From the NCBI GenBank assembly GCA_000424365.1, contig AUJT01000004.1, positions 95,372 to 159,371 on the forward strand: DNA of 64,000 nt, given 5' to 3'. The translations under genes were made by a program, and so were the position numbers. Positions 45,080 to 54,832 of the stretch are shown one piece after another; position 1 is the first letter of the stretch, and every line of letters begins with the position of its first letter. The notes beneath the pieces were generated by a model, which saw only the letters and a list, made by a program, of their open reading frames with translations, was not told the DNA's origin and ran no database searches. This DNA comes from Lachnospiraceae bacterium NK4A144. GTDB taxonomy: Bacteria > Bacillota > Clostridia > Lachnospirales > Lachnospiraceae.

Positions 45080-45841
45080 TCACAACGATATCCCGGAGCA
45101 TAATGTAAAACCATAGACTTCCTGCACTCCTGCCCCTTTTAACAGAAATGCTATCTCATCTAAAGTACTCCCTGTAGTATATATATCGTCAATGACAATC
45201 ACTCGCTTTAATTTTACATCACAAGAACTTAACTGAAAAGCCTTTTTCAAATTTTTGCGCCGCGCCTCACGGCTCAGCATTTTCTGAGGAGCCGTGTTCT
45301 TTCTGCGCTCCAGAAGCCCCGTTATCACAGGTATTCCCAGTTCCTTTGACAGCCCCGAAGCCAGCAGCTCCGCCTGGTTGAAACCACGTACGGAAAGTCT
45401 CTTTTTATGTAACGGAACAGGTATCAACGCCTCAGGATGCAGCGCTTTTATCTCACGCCATCCGATCCGCGCCATGGATTGTACAAAAAAATGTGCATAT
45501 TCTTTTCTGTTCCCATACTTAAATCTAAAAATCGATCTCTGCATGGCGTCATTGTAGATAAATGCAGAAATGCACCTGTCAAATGTATGCGATACCGAAA
45601 GGCAGTCCCTGCAATACTCTGCTGTTTCCGAAAAAAGCTTTCTCCCACATTTCCTGCATGACGGTTCCCTGACAGTCTCCAGCTCATTTGCACAGGACGT
45701 ACATATAAGCCCTCCTCTGAAAGGAAGAACCCTGTCACAGACCGGACATCGTCTGGGATAGATCAGGTCCAGCAGCACTTCGCGGATCCAGATAAGTTTC
45801 TCTGCGATATTTCTGCCACTGTTTTTTCCGTTCTTACTCAT
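45080..45841 (-). CDS. comF: ComF-family phosphoribosyltransferase-like protein
   Basis: The 253-residue protein has an N-terminal zinc-finger region (CPVCDRVLPFRGGLICTSC, CRKCGRKLF, CRDC) and a phosphoribosyltransferase domain with LIPVPLHKKRLSVRGFNQAE near 120 and the PRPP loop VIVIDDIYTTGSTLDE near 215. In B. subtilis ComFC helps bring transforming DNA into the cell. Here there is no other competence gene adjacent, though recD2 precedes it. The start at 45841 has GGAGAGGGGG upstream and overlaps recD2 by 8 bp. Confidence 0.9.
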   Translation of the reverse strand: MSKNGKNSGRNIAEKLIWIREVLLDLIYPRRCPVCDRVLPFRGGLICTSCANELETVREPSCRKCGRKLFSETAEYCRDCLSVSHTFDRCISAFIYNDAMQRSIFRFKYGNRKEYAHFFVQSMARIGWREIKALHPEALIPVPLHKKRLSVRGFNQAELLASGLSKELGIPVITGLLERRKNTAPQKMLSREARRKNLKKAFQLSSCDVKLKRVIVIDDIYTTGSTLDEIAFLLKGAGVQEVYGFTLCSGISL

Positions 45842-48116
45842 CAGCCCCCTCTCCTGCCATATCACCACACGATTCTTTGATCCTGTCCGTGAGGCTCGTA
45901 TATCTGACCTGTTCATGTGTATTGCCTATCATCTGCTCTATGGTAGCTCTTTTTCCGATAAGCATTACACACTTCTTCGCTCTGGTTATCCCTGTATAAA
46001 AAAGATTGCGGTTCATAAGCATTTCCGGACCGCTGAGAAGCGGCATGACTATAGCCGGATATTCACTTCCCTGAGATTTATGGATAGTTATCGCATACGC
46101 GAGATCCAGTTCCGACCTGTTTCCCGGCTGATATACTGCAGTTCTGCCATCTTCAAATCTGACCGTAACAGTTCCCATTTCACGGCTTATCTCGATAACT
46201 GTACCCATGTCACCGTTAAATATGCCGGTTCCTGTTCTTTTTAGAGTCTTCCCCTCAATTTCCTGACTCCATTCCTGCTGATAGTTATTCTTTGTCTGCA
46301 TGACCTTGTCTCCGAGACGCAGCAGTCCGTCTCCGGCATCTATTTCTTCCTTTTCGGGTGACGGCGGATTAAGTGCCCCCTGCAGGGACCTGTTAAGATT
46401 CTCAACCCCGAGTACACCCTTTCTCATAGGAGTCAGAACCTGTATTTCAGACGGGTCCGCTTTTACATACGGCGGAAGTTTTTTTGAAACAAGATATATG
46501 ATACCCTCGATTATCTTCTCTGATTCATTACGATCAAGGAAAAAGAAATCCTTGCTCTTATTATCCATAACCGGTACTTTTCCCGAAAGCACAGCATGCG
46601 CATTCATAACAATATCGCTCTGCTCTGCCTGACGGAACACGCGGTTCAGTGATATTGCGTGAAATCTTCCGGATGCGATGATATCCTTAAGCACTGCCCC
46701 GGGGCCCACACTTGGCAGCTGATGTTCATCACCTACCATAATGAGTTTAGTTCCAACGGATATGGCCGACAAAAGCGCATGAAACAGCCATATATCTACC
46801 ATGGACATCTCGTCAACTATCACAACATCCGTTTCAAGCGGATTTTCTTCATTTCTTGCAAAGGATCTCAGCGATGTCTGCTGATCCGTTTCCTGAGGTC
46901 CTCCCGAAACTTCCAGCATACGATGGATAGTCCTCGCTTCCATCCCGGCCGCTTCCGTGAGACGCTTTGCCGCACGCCCCGTGGGTGCTGCCAGCATCAC
47001 ATCCATTCCTTTTGATAAAAAATATCTCAAAAGAACTCTTATCGTCGTAGTCTTACCGGTTCCGGGTCCTCCCGTCATTATAAAAATGCCGTTCTGAACC
47101 GCTTCTTCTACCGCATGTCTCTGTTCATCCGCAAGCGTAATATCATTTTTTGCTTCTATAGTCTGTATATCTCTTTCAATTTCTTTCTCCGGAAGGTCTT
47201 CACGCAAGTCAAGTTCGATCAATTTCTTTGCGCTTTCTGCTTCCACCTGATAAAGAGATTTCCTGTAAATCCTGCTTTCTTCACCCTTTTTCTTGACTAC
47301 GATCCTTCTGTTCATCATGAGATCGGAAAGCTGTTCTTCTACCGCTTCCTGCTCTACCGCAAGTAATGACGCAGCCTCCGGAAGAAGCTTTTCTTTCGGA
47401 AGATAAATATTGCCTTCTCCCTCTGCAAGAGTCAGTGCATACAAAATCCCCGAACGTATCCTGAAATCAGAGTGTCTGTCTATTCCTGCCCTCTGAGCAA
47501 TCTCATCGGCAGTCTTAAATCCCACGCCTTCCACTTCCTCAGTCATCTGATAAGGATTCTGAGCGATCACGGTATACAGACGCTCATGATATTTTCCATA
47601 TATCTTCTGAGAAAGCCGATTGGAGATGCCGTATTGCTGAAGAAACATCATAGCTCTGCGGATACCGTTTTTTTCGGCAAAGGATTCAGCGATATCCTGC
47701 GCTTTATTCATGCTGATGCCCTTAATTTCCGATAACCGTTCCGGTTCTTCCTCCATTATCCGAAATGTTTCTTCTCCAAATTTTTTTACTATTCGTTTCG
47801 CAAGCGCAGGTCCTATCCCTCGAATGCTCCCAGCTGCCAGATAACGAAGGATCGACTCCGCATCTGTCGGTTCATGGATAGTGCATTTTTCAGCCTTAAA
47901 CTGCTCTCCGTATCGGGCATGATAAATAAAGTCACCCTCAGCATCAAGCTCGATACCTTCCTCAACAGCCTGTATCATGCCAACCAGGATAACTTCTCCG
48001 TCCTCTGTCTCTAAATTTAAAACCGTATAACCATTATCGGGATTTCTGTAAATGATATGCTCTACCGAGCCCTGTATTGATTCCAAAATATATTCACTCG
48101 TAAAAATGGCGGCCAT
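45834..48116 (-). CDS. recD2: RecD2-family ATP-dependent DNA helicase
   Basis: This is a 5'-3' superfamily 1 helicase of the RecBC-independent RecD2 group, for mismatch and replication-stress repair. The ~760-residue protein has an N-terminal OB-like segment (VEHIIYRNPDNGYTVLNLE), a helix-hairpin-helix pair around AAGSIRGIGPALAKRIVKKF, and motif I FIMTGGPGTGKTTTIRVLL near 350. VVIVDEMSMVDIWL lies near 430, GDEHQLPSVGPGAVL near 460 and YAITIHKSQGSEYPAIVMP near 680. I prefer the ATG at 48116 with GGCGG upstream; a GTG at 48131 is equally possible. It follows the FlgJ-like gene closely and overlaps comF by 8 bp. Confidence 0.9.
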   Translation of the reverse strand: MAAIFTSEYILESIQGSVEHIIYRNPDNGYTVLNLETEDGEVILVGMIQAVEEGIELDAEGDFIYHARYGEQFKAEKCTIHEPTDAESILRYLAAGSIRGIGPALAKRIVKKFGEETFRIMEEEPERLSEIKGISMNKAQDIAESFAEKNGIRRAMMFLQQYGISNRLSQKIYGKYHERLYTVIAQNPYQMTEEVEGVGFKTADEIAQRAGIDRHSDFRIRSGILYALTLAEGEGNIYLPKEKLLPEAASLLAVEQEAVEEQLSDLMMNRRIVVKKKGEESRIYRKSLYQVEAESAKKLIELDLREDLPEKEIERDIQTIEAKNDITLADEQRHAVEEAVQNGIFIMTGGPGTGKTTTIRVLLRYFLSKGMDVMLAAPTGRAAKRLTEAAGMEARTIHRMLEVSGGPQETDQQTSLRSFARNEENPLETDVVIVDEMSMVDIWLFHALLSAISVGTKLIMVGDEHQLPSVGPGAVLKDIIASGRFHAISLNRVFRQAEQSDIVMNAHAVLSGKVPVMDNKSKDFFFLDRNESEKIIEGIIYLVSKKLPPYVKADPSEIQVLTPMRKGVLGVENLNRSLQGALNPPSPEKEEIDAGDGLLRLGDKVMQTKNNYQQEWSQEIEGKTLKRTGTGIFNGDMGTVIEISREMGTVTVRFEDGRTAVYQPGNRSELDLAYAITIHKSQGSEYPAIVMPLLSGPEMLMNRNLFYTGITRAKKCVMLIGKRATIEQMIGNTHEQVRYTSLTDRIKESCGDMAGEGADE

Positions 48117-48140
48117 ATAATGGACCGCCACTTCTTTCTG

Positions 48141-48569
48141 TTAAACTTCTGCTGCTTTTTCCGTCGATCCTTCGTCAGCTGCTTTTTTATCAGCCGCCCG
48201 CTTTGCATCAACTTCTTCGATAGTCATACCCTGATTGCGCTTCATCTGTTCAAACATCTGCTGTGCAAGACCTATACTCTGTGTCGCCGTTGCCTGCGAA
48301 GCTATCTCCTGAGCAAGATTATCCTCCCAATAGCTCCTGAGAGTAGAAGAAGAACCCGACTCCTCCGATTCATCCCTCATGATAGTCTTTTGCGCACCCT
48401 TGAATATCTGCTCGATAAAGTATTCCTCAAATCTCTTGCAGGCTTCCAGTAATTCCGTATCAGAAGAATTTTTATAATCCGTCCTGAGTCCGGATGTAGC
48501 CGATGTATCAAGCGCGTTACGCGCAATCTGTGAAGCATAGCTTGTTCCGATTTCACTTAGGGAAGACAT
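48141..48569 (-). CDS. FlgJ-like rod-binding protein without hydrolase domain
   Basis: The 142-residue protein contains the rod-binding domain: ELLEACKRFEEYFIEQIF near 40-57, then ATQSIGLAQQMFEQMKRNQG near 95-114. In proteobacteria FlgJ couples this to a C-terminal glucosaminidase; here only the rod part is present, as common in Firmicutes. It would help the rod assemble through the cell wall. It sits directly after flgG with 22 bp between. Confidence 0.85.
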   Translation of the reverse strand: MSSLSEIGTSYASQIARNALDTSATSGLRTDYKNSSDTELLEACKRFEEYFIEQIFKGAQKTIMRDESEESGSSSTLRSYWEDNLAQEIASQATATQSIGLAQQMFEQMKRNQGMTIEEVDAKRAADKKAADEGSTEKAAEV

Positions 48570-48591
48570 ATATCGTCACCTCCAGTCAACA

Positions 48592-49410
48592 TCAGCTCTT
48601 AAGCTGATTTGCAAGCTGCATCATTTCATCAGAAGTTGTTATAGCCTTTGAATTTGACTCATACGCTCTCTGTGCGATGATGAGGTTTACCATCTCATTT
48701 GCGATCTGAACATTGGACGCCTCCAGATAACCCGCACGTATCTCGGATTTTGTCAGATTGTTATTGGTATTCTCATTTAATGCTGCTCCTGAAGATCCTG
48801 TAACTGCATATAAGCTGCTGCCGATCTTATCAAGTCCTTTTGCATTCTGGAACTGCCACAGACCTATCGTTATGTTCATGGGCCGAAGTACACCTTCATC
48901 ATCCGGATACATAAGTACGCCATCGTCTCCGATCGCCACCTTGTCTGCTATATAATTGGCACCTATCGTGATAGGATTACCTGCTGTATTAAGGACACGA
49001 AGTCCGTCTGATGTCGTAAGGGAAAGTGTTCCGGCTGTATTAAGAGCCCACACAAAATTACCGTTTCTTGTATAGTATGTGGTTCCGTCTTCGCCCTGAA
49101 TTCCAAAGAAGCCCTTGCCGTTAATGGCCAGTGCTGTATTACTATCTGATGCAGTGAACGCACCCTGTGTAAACTGCGATGTGATCGACGAGTTTCTGAC
49201 ACCCAGACCGATCTGAGAACCGATAGGCTTATTTACCCCGTTTGCGGTTGTTGTCCTGGTCTGAATCGTCTGATAAAGAAGTGATTTAAACTCATTAGTC
49301 TCGGTTTTGTAACCGGTCGTATTTACATTAGCCAGATTGTTTGCGATCGTATCAACATTATTCTGCTGTGCGATCATACCACTTGCTGCTGACCATAAAG
49401 AACGTACCAT
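48592..49410 (-). CDS. flgG: Flagellar distal rod protein FlgG
   Basis: It forms the distal part of the flagellar rod. The 272-residue protein has the N-terminal VRSLWSAASGMIAQQNNVD and NLANVNTTGYKTETNEFK near 30-47 (the D0 helix with the NLAN motif), a middle YTRNGNFVWALNTAGTLSL, and the C-terminal D0 helix ASNVQIANEMVNLIIAQRAYE near 235-255. It corresponds to FlhP in B. subtilis, where mbl-flhO-flhP is the gene order. The start at 49410 has GGAGGATTAGTT before it; the longer frame to 49428 includes that site. Confidence 0.92.
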   Translation of the reverse strand: MVRSLWSAASGMIAQQNNVDTIANNLANVNTTGYKTETNEFKSLLYQTIQTRTTTANGVNKPIGSQIGLGVRNSSITSQFTQGAFTASDSNTALAINGKGFFGIQGEDGTTYYTRNGNFVWALNTAGTLSLTTSDGLRVLNTAGNPITIGANYIADKVAIGDDGVLMYPDDEGVLRPMNITIGLWQFQNAKGLDKIGSSLYAVTGSSGAALNENTNNNLTKSEIRAGYLEASNVQIANEMVNLIIAQRAYESNSKAITTSDEMMQLANQLKS

Positions 49411-49468
49411 AACTAATCCTCCTACCAATGTCCAACTCTAAAGCAGGTTCTCCGGGCAAAGCAGCCTA

Positions 49469-50245
49469 TCAGCTGATTCTGCCAAGATCATTAGCTGCAA
49501 TCTGAAGTGTACCGTCAACAGTCTTGATCATATGCTGATTCGCCTCATACTGACGCTGAATAGCGATCATATTGACCATTTCCTCCACCACATTTACATT
49601 TGACTGTTCCAGATAACCGGAAAGTACCTGTGTATTTGCAGCTGTTTCTGTTGCACCATCTACTGTCTGAAGGAGATTCTCTCCATACTTCTCAAGGTAA
49701 TCATAGTTCTCAAAATCAATCACACCGACCGTTGCCTGCTGGGCGTTGTTTTGGAAGATCTGTCCAAAACGATTTATATATACTTCCTGTGTTGGATCGA
49801 GCGTAATGTGATTACCGTTGGAATCGAGAACAAAATCTCCGTCTTTTGTAACCAGATTTCCCTGTGCGTTGAGAGTGAACGAACCATCCCGTGTGTATTT
49901 TACGGATGTGTTTCCCGCTTTGTCTGTAAACTCTATCTCGAAGAAACCTTTATCCGAAAGTGCCAGATCAAATGTATTGTCTGTTTCATGAAGTGCACCT
50001 ATAGAATAATCGGTATAATTCTCTCCAATCTTTACACCGGGATTGGAAACTCCCATTCTTTTTGGAAGATTGTATTCGGATTTGTCCTTTATATCGTATG
50101 CAAGTATATCGCTAAAGGATTGGGACGTAGTACCTTCTTTCTTAAAACCCGTAGTATTCACATTCGCAAGATTATTCGTCAGCGTATCCATCCGGTGCTG
50201 CTCATTGATCATGCCTGTGTATGCGGTGTATAAGCCTTTTACCAT
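49469..50245 (-). CDS. flgF: Flagellar proximal rod protein FlgF/FlhO
   Basis: It forms part of the rod that passes through the cell wall. The 258-residue protein has VKGLYTAYTGMINEQHRMD, NLANVNTTGFKKEGTTSQSF near 26-45, a middle VKYTRDGSFTLNAQGNLVT and the C-terminal VNVVEEMVNMIAIQRQYEAN near 220-240. It is a FlgG paralogue and its place between mbl/mreB and flgG matches FlhO in B. subtilis. GGGGGATTGG precedes the ATG. Confidence 0.9.
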   Translation of the reverse strand: MVKGLYTAYTGMINEQHRMDTLTNNLANVNTTGFKKEGTTSQSFSDILAYDIKDKSEYNLPKRMGVSNPGVKIGENYTDYSIGALHETDNTFDLALSDKGFFEIEFTDKAGNTSVKYTRDGSFTLNAQGNLVTKDGDFVLDSNGNHITLDPTQEVYINRFGQIFQNNAQQATVGVIDFENYDYLEKYGENLLQTVDGATETAANTQVLSGYLEQSNVNVVEEMVNMIAIQRQYEANQHMIKTVDGTLQIAANDLGRIS

Positions 50246-50271
50246 ATCCCAATCCCCCTATATTCATATCA

Positions 50272-51273
50272 TTATGATGAGAGATCGTCTCTATATCCGG
50301 CAAGGAACTCAACGTAACGTCCGGTTCCGATAGCAACTGCTGTCATCGGATCCTCTGCAGTCATCGTATTGATGCCTGTACGGTCAGCTATGAGTTCTTC
50401 AAGACCTCTTAAGAGGCTTCCGCCTCCTGTAAGTACGATTCCACGGTCTGCGATATCCGCTGCCAGTTCCGGCGGTGTCTTCTCCAATACACCATGGATT
50501 GCTTCAACTATCTGGGAAGTAGTCTCACGAAGAGCTTCCTCCGTCTCTTCGCTGGAAACCTTTATAGTCTTAGGAAGACCTGTTACAAGGTCACGTCCGC
50601 GGACATCCATGTAATCCACTTCCGGCATCTTGAAGCATGTACCGATCTTGATCTTTAAGTCCTCAGCTGTTCTCTCACCGATAAGAAGCTTATGCTTCTT
50701 TCTCATATAACGAACGATAGCCTCATCAAAATCATCTCCGGCGATCTTGATGGATGTAGAAACTACAGTGCCTCCAAGAGAAATAACCGCGATATCGGAT
50801 GTTCCACCACCTATATCAACGATCATGTTTCCGCAAGGTTTGCTTATATCGATTCCGGCGCCGATAGCTGCTGCGATAGGCTCTTCGATGATCGCTACAT
50901 CTCTGGCACCTGCCTGATATGCAGCATCCTCAACTGCCTTCTGCTCAACTTCCGTAACACCGCTCGGTACGCAGACACTGATCCTCGGCTTACGCCAGAT
51001 CTTCTTTCCGACAGCCTTTTCAATGAAGTGCTTCAGCATCTTTTCCGTAACGGTATAGTCTGAAATAACGCCCTGACGAAGCGGACGGACAGCAACGATG
51101 TTACCCGGTGTACGTCCAAGCATAAGTCTTGCATCCTCGCCGATTGCTCTTATTTTATTAGAGTCACGATCAAAAGCGACAACAGAGGGTTCTTTCAGGA
51201 CAACGCCCTTACCCCGAATGTAAACAAGGATACTTGCAGTGCCCAGGTCAATTCCAATATCAGTAGCGACCAT
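50272..51273 (-). CDS. mbl: Actin-like cell-shape protein MreB/Mbl
   Basis: It polymerises under the membrane and guides cell-wall synthesis. The 333-residue protein has the phosphate 1 loop GIDLGTASILVYIRGKGVV near 7-25, the nucleotide motif MIVDIGGGTSDIAVISLGG near 160, and GIVLTGGGSLLRGLEELI near 283. The gene order with flgF-flgG identifies it as the Mbl-type copy. AAAGGGG lies upstream of the ATG. The promoter is at 51373-51400. Confidence 0.93.
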   Translation of the reverse strand: MVATDIGIDLGTASILVYIRGKGVVLKEPSVVAFDRDSNKIRAIGEDARLMLGRTPGNIVAVRPLRQGVISDYTVTEKMLKHFIEKAVGKKIWRKPRISVCVPSGVTEVEQKAVEDAAYQAGARDVAIIEEPIAAAIGAGIDISKPCGNMIVDIGGGTSDIAVISLGGTVVSTSIKIAGDDFDEAIVRYMRKKHKLLIGERTAEDLKIKIGTCFKMPEVDYMDVRGRDLVTGLPKTIKVSSEETEEALRETTSQIVEAIHGVLEKTPPELAADIADRGIVLTGGGSLLRGLEELIADRTGINTMTAEDPMTAVAIGTGRYVEFLAGYRDDLSS

Positions 51274-51372
51274 TTTCGTTTTCCCCTTTCAGTGAATAAC
51301 AATGATAAAGCGGAGCAAATTCCGCATTGAAAGCATAGTAAACTAAGCGTATAAAGCTACGCATACATTGTT

Positions 51373-51400
51373 ATTATACCCAAAAACGTCGCTTTGACAA
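51373..51400 (-). promoter_or_regulatory. Promoter of mbl/mreB
   Basis: TTGTCA (51395-51400) and TATAAT (51373-51378) on the minus strand are 16 bp apart. The leader is about 95 nt. AT-rich repeats stand just upstream of the -35. Confidence 0.7.
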
Positions 51401-51450
51401 TAAAATTTTATTAATTCATAAATTCTTTGTAATTAGTAAAATTTTATTAA
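51401..51450. repeat. Two 14-bp direct repeats upstream of the mbl promoter
   Basis: TAAAATTTTATTAA occurs at 51401-51414 and again, identical, at 51437-51450. Each has the palindromic core TAAAATTTTA. The first abuts the -35 box of mbl, so it could be an UP element or a protein-binding site. Confidence 0.55.
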
Positions 51451-51495
51451 CAATTTTCCTTTGTCCGCGCTCTTAATCATGTTTTTACATTATGT

Positions 51496-54447
51496 TTATC
51501 GACCGGATCTGCGAAAGCCTTTAGCTTTAGACTTCTTTTTTTCTTCGTCCTCAGGAATGATATGTTCTGTTTTTTCAGGCTGCGACGCTCTTCCGTCCCG
51601 ATCAAGCATCTTCTTTATATATGCCCCTGTGTATGAAGCTTTTATCTTTGCCACATCTTCCGGAGTTCCTTCCGCAACGACGGTTCCGCCGCCGTCACCG
51701 CCTTCCGGTCCCATATCTACGATATAATCGCCGCACTTTATGACATCGAGATTATGCTCAATGACAATGACCGTATTTCCGCTTTCCGACAAGCGCCTGA
51801 GTATCGTTACCAGTTTCCGGACATCTTCAAAGTGAAGACCCGTTGTCGGCTCATCAAGGATATATATGGTTTTTCCCGTGCCACGACGGCTAAGCTCCGT
51901 CGCAAGCTTTATTCTCTGTGCCTCGCCTCCGGATAGTTCTGTACTCGGCTGACCGAGCTTCACATATCCTAGTCCGACATCATACAGAGTCTGTATCTTT
52001 CTACGGATTGACTCGACATTTTCAAAGAACTTAAGCGCTTCCTCCACCGTCATGTCAAGAACTTCAAATATTGTCTTTCCTTTGTAATGTACTTCCAGAG
52101 TCTCCCTGTTATACCTCTGGCCATGACAGACTTCACACGGCACATATACATCCGGCAGGAAGTGCATCTCTATCTTCACTATGCCGTCACCTGCGCATGC
52201 TTCGCATCGTCCGCCCTTTACATTAAAGGAAAAGCGCCCCTTGGCATACCCTCTTTCTTTTGCCTCCACTGTTGCTGCAAAGAGATCACGTATCTGATCG
52301 AATACACCTGTGTAAGTTGCAGGATTTGATCGAGGTGTTCTTCCGATTGGTGACTGATCAATAGCAATAACTTTATCCAGCTGTGAAACACCTTCTATCC
52401 TGTCATGATCTCCGGGCACAGTTAATGCCCGATTTAGCTTATGCGCCAGGCTTTTATAAAGGATTTCATTTATAAGTGATGACTTTCCGGAGCCCGAAAC
52501 ACCGGTCACTACTGTCATTATCCCCAGCGGAAGGTCGACATTTACATTTTTAAGATTATGCTCTCTTGCGCCGCATATCCTGATCCAGCCCGTCGGAGTC
52601 CTGCGTTCTGAAGGGACAGGTATCGTAAGCTCACCGGACAGATACTTTCCGGTAATAGACTCAGGCACCTTCATGATTTCCTCCGCAGTACCCTGAGCCA
52701 CAACTTCACCACCGTGCATTCCCGCGCCCGGACCGATATCCACTACCTGATCTGCCTGCCGCATCGTATCCTCATCATGCTCAACGACGATCAGTGTATT
52801 TCCAAGGTCTCTCAGCTTTTTTAGCGAATTAAGAAGCTTATCATTATCTCTCTGATGCAGACCTATACTGGGCTCATCAAGTATATAAGCGACGCCCACC
52901 AGTCCGGAACCGATCTGTGTCGCAAGCCTTATACGCTGCGCTTCACCTCCGGACAAAGAAGCCGTAGCGCGTGAAAGCGTCAGATAATCAAGTCCGACTT
53001 CTACCAGAAACTCTACTCTTGAATGGATTTCTTTTATAACGCGTTTTCCTATTATCTGCCGATGCTCATCCAGCTCCAGTCCATCCATAAACTCAAGAAG
53101 TCTGCGTATCGGCAGACTTGTCACTTCATATATGTTTTTGTCTCCGACCGTAACTGCCAGAGATGTTTTCTTAAGCCTCTGGCCTCCGCAGGACTGACAC
53201 GGTGTGACACACATAAATTTTTCATACTCTGCCTTAGCAGAGTCTGAACCTGTTTCACGATAACGCTGCTCTACATTCTTTATAAGTCCCTCAAACGGCA
53301 CATCATATACACCTTCTGACCTCTGACCTTTATAATGTACTTTCATCACAGCGCCATCCGTGCCATAAATAAATGCCTTCCTCACTTTCTCAGGAAGATC
53401 TTCATACGGAGTATCGAGTGAAAATTTATAGTACTCCGCCATCGCTTCCAAAAGCGCATGAGTAAAACTTCCTGCATCCTTTGATGAAGCCCACCCCTGA
53501 ACCTGCACGCATCCTTCATTAAAGGAGAGAGACCTGTCAGGAATCATGAGACTTTCATCAAATTCCATATGATAACCAAGCCCCATACAGTCCGGACAAT
53601 AACCGAAAGGATTATTGAAAGAGAAACTGCGAGGTTCTATTTCATCTATGCTGACTCCACAGTCCGGACATGAAAAACTCTCGGAGAAGTTCAGCGTTTC
53701 TCCGTCGATCACATCCACCATCATCAGTCCATCCGCAAGTGACAGCACATTTTCGATAGAATCTGTGAGACGGCGTTCTATACCGGGTTTTACCACCAAA
53801 CGGTCTACTACGATCTCGATGTTATGCTTGATATTTTTATCGAGCGCTATTTCTTCCGTGAGTTCGTACATATTTCCGTCTATACGTACACGGACATATC
53901 CGCTTTTCTTTGCTCTGTCGAGGACTTTTTCATGGCGTCCTTTTCTTCCGCGTACTACCGGCGCAAGCAGCTGGATCTTTGTTCTCTCCGGCAGCTGCAT
54001 GATCTGATCTGCCATCTGATCTACAGTCTGTCTCTCGATCACCCTGCCGCATTCCGGACAATGCGGGATACCCACTCTCGCATACAGCAGTCTGAAGTAA
54101 TCATATATTTCCGTTACTGTTCCTACTGTTGAACGAGGGTTTCTGTTTGTTGATTTCTGGTCGATGGAAATTGCCGGCGGAAGTCCGCTTATAGACTCTA
54201 CTTCCGGCTTTTCCATCTGCCCGAGGAACTGTCTCGCATAGGACGAGAGTGATTCCATATATCTTCGCTGCCCTTCGGCATAGATCGTATCAAATGCTAG
54301 GGAGGACTTTCCCGAACCGGACAGTCCTGTCAGGACTACCATTTCGTTTCGCGGAATGTCGATGTTGATCTCTTTTAGATTATGTGCCTTTGCACCACGT
54401 ATTTTTATAAATTGGCTGTAGTTTTTTGTAGCTTCTTTTTTTTCCAT
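51496..54447 (-). CDS. uvrA: UvrABC excision nuclease subunit A
   Basis: UvrA finds DNA damage with UvrB. The ~983-residue protein has two ABC ATPase halves: Walker [17 protein letters not shown] near 32 and [16 protein letters not shown] near 640, signature [12 protein letters not shown] and [12 protein letters not shown], and the zinc fingers C-x2-C (CPDCG...CPDCMG near 250-290; CEACAGDG...CEVCHG near 735-765). The start at 54447 (MEKKEATKN) has GGAGACAAAAC upstream. A lysine-rich C-terminal extension of ~35 residues ([15 protein letters not shown]) follows the usual end. It is probably SOS-controlled (box at 54684-54697). Confidence 0.96.
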   Translation of the reverse strand: MEKKEATKNYSQFIKIRGAKAHNLKEINIDIPRNEMVVLTGLSGSGKSSLAFDTIYAEGQRRYMESLSSYARQFLGQMEKPEVESISGLPPAISIDQKSTNRNPRSTVGTVTEIYDYFRLLYARVGIPHCPECGRVIERQTVDQMADQIMQLPERTKIQLLAPVVRGRKGRHEKVLDRAKKSGYVRVRIDGNMYELTEEIALDKNIKHNIEIVVDRLVVKPGIERRLTDSIENVLSLADGLMMVDVIDGETLNFSESFSCPDCGVSIDEIEPRSFSFNNPFGYCPDCMGLGYHMEFDESLMIPDRSLSFNEGCVQVQGWASSKDAGSFTHALLEAMAEYYKFSLDTPYEDLPEKVRKAFIYGTDGAVMKVHYKGQRSEGVYDVPFEGLIKNVEQRYRETGSDSAKAEYEKFMCVTPCQSCGGQRLKKTSLAVTVGDKNIYEVTSLPIRRLLEFMDGLELDEHRQIIGKRVIKEIHSRVEFLVEVGLDYLTLSRATASLSGGEAQRIRLATQIGSGLVGVAYILDEPSIGLHQRDNDKLLNSLKKLRDLGNTLIVVEHDEDTMRQADQVVDIGPGAGMHGGEVVAQGTAEEIMKVPESITGKYLSGELTIPVPSERRTPTGWIRICGAREHNLKNVNVDLPLGIMTVVTGVSGSGKSSLINEILYKSLAHKLNRALTVPGDHDRIEGVSQLDKVIAIDQSPIGRTPRSNPATYTGVFDQIRDLFAATVEAKERGYAKGRFSFNVKGGRCEACAGDGIVKIEMHFLPDVYVPCEVCHGQRYNRETLEVHYKGKTIFEVLDMTVEEALKFFENVESIRRKIQTLYDVGLGYVKLGQPSTELSGGEAQRIKLATELSRRGTGKTIYILDEPTTGLHFEDVRKLVTILRRLSESGNTVIVIEHNLDVIKCGDYIVDMGPEGGDGGGTVVAEGTPEDVAKIKASYTGAYIKKMLDRDGRASQPEKTEHIIPEDEEKKKSKAKGFRRSGR

Positions 54448-54485
54448 GTTTTGTCTCCAAGTCACGTGCCGATTGTATATGTTTT

Positions 54486-54640
54486 CTTGTCACGGCTCGG
54501 ACAGACACTAAGCTCACGCACTGTCCTCATGAACACGGAATTTTCCGCAAAACTCGCCGCTAATGCGGCTCAAACAGTTTGCGGAAAATTCCTATTCGGA
54601 CAGCACGTTCACTAAGTGCTGCCGGCTGATTGTTCCAATA
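54486..54640. repeat. Structured intergenic element, family B, copy 2
   Basis: In the minus (uvrA-sense) orientation it aligns with 54866-55005 over ~140 bp. The central stem GGAATTTTCCGCAAA (54537-54551) pairs perfectly with 54578-54592 and holds an apical GCCGC/GCGGC stem with loop TAAT. CTGTCC/GGACAG and CACTTAGTGAAC...GTGAGCTTAGTG lie outside it. It would be inside the uvrA mRNA leader if transcription starts near the LexA box. Confidence 0.85.
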
Positions 54641-54672
54641 AAACATATACAACCTGCACTCACGCTTACACA

Positions 54673-54701
54673 AATAAACATTCGGAACAGACGTTTGTAA
54701 A
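54673..54701 (-). promoter_or_regulatory. Candidate uvrA promoter overlapping a LexA (SOS) box
   Basis: GGAACAGACGTTTG (54684-54697) matches 12 of 14 positions of the Firmicute SOS box CGAACRNRYGTTYC, on either strand. TTTACA (54696-54701) and TTTATT (54673-54678) on the minus strand are 17 bp apart, so the box would cover the promoter. uvrA belongs to the LexA regulon in B. subtilis. The start is ~230 bp from the gene, which is long. Confidence 0.5.
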
Positions 54702-54832
54702 TGATATTATCACAGCTCCTACCCACAATCAAGTTCATAAAAGTATTCATTTCAATTATCGAACTTATGCACGCACCTGCTGTTATCCTTCGATACCTTT
54801 CATCATCCACCCCTACGAGCTGCCACAGCCGT

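Noticed and set aside
54541-54592. Ordinary terminator for uvrA-side or GT-side genes
   Set aside because: The hairpin is strong but has no T run, and it is conserved as part of the repeated family B element.
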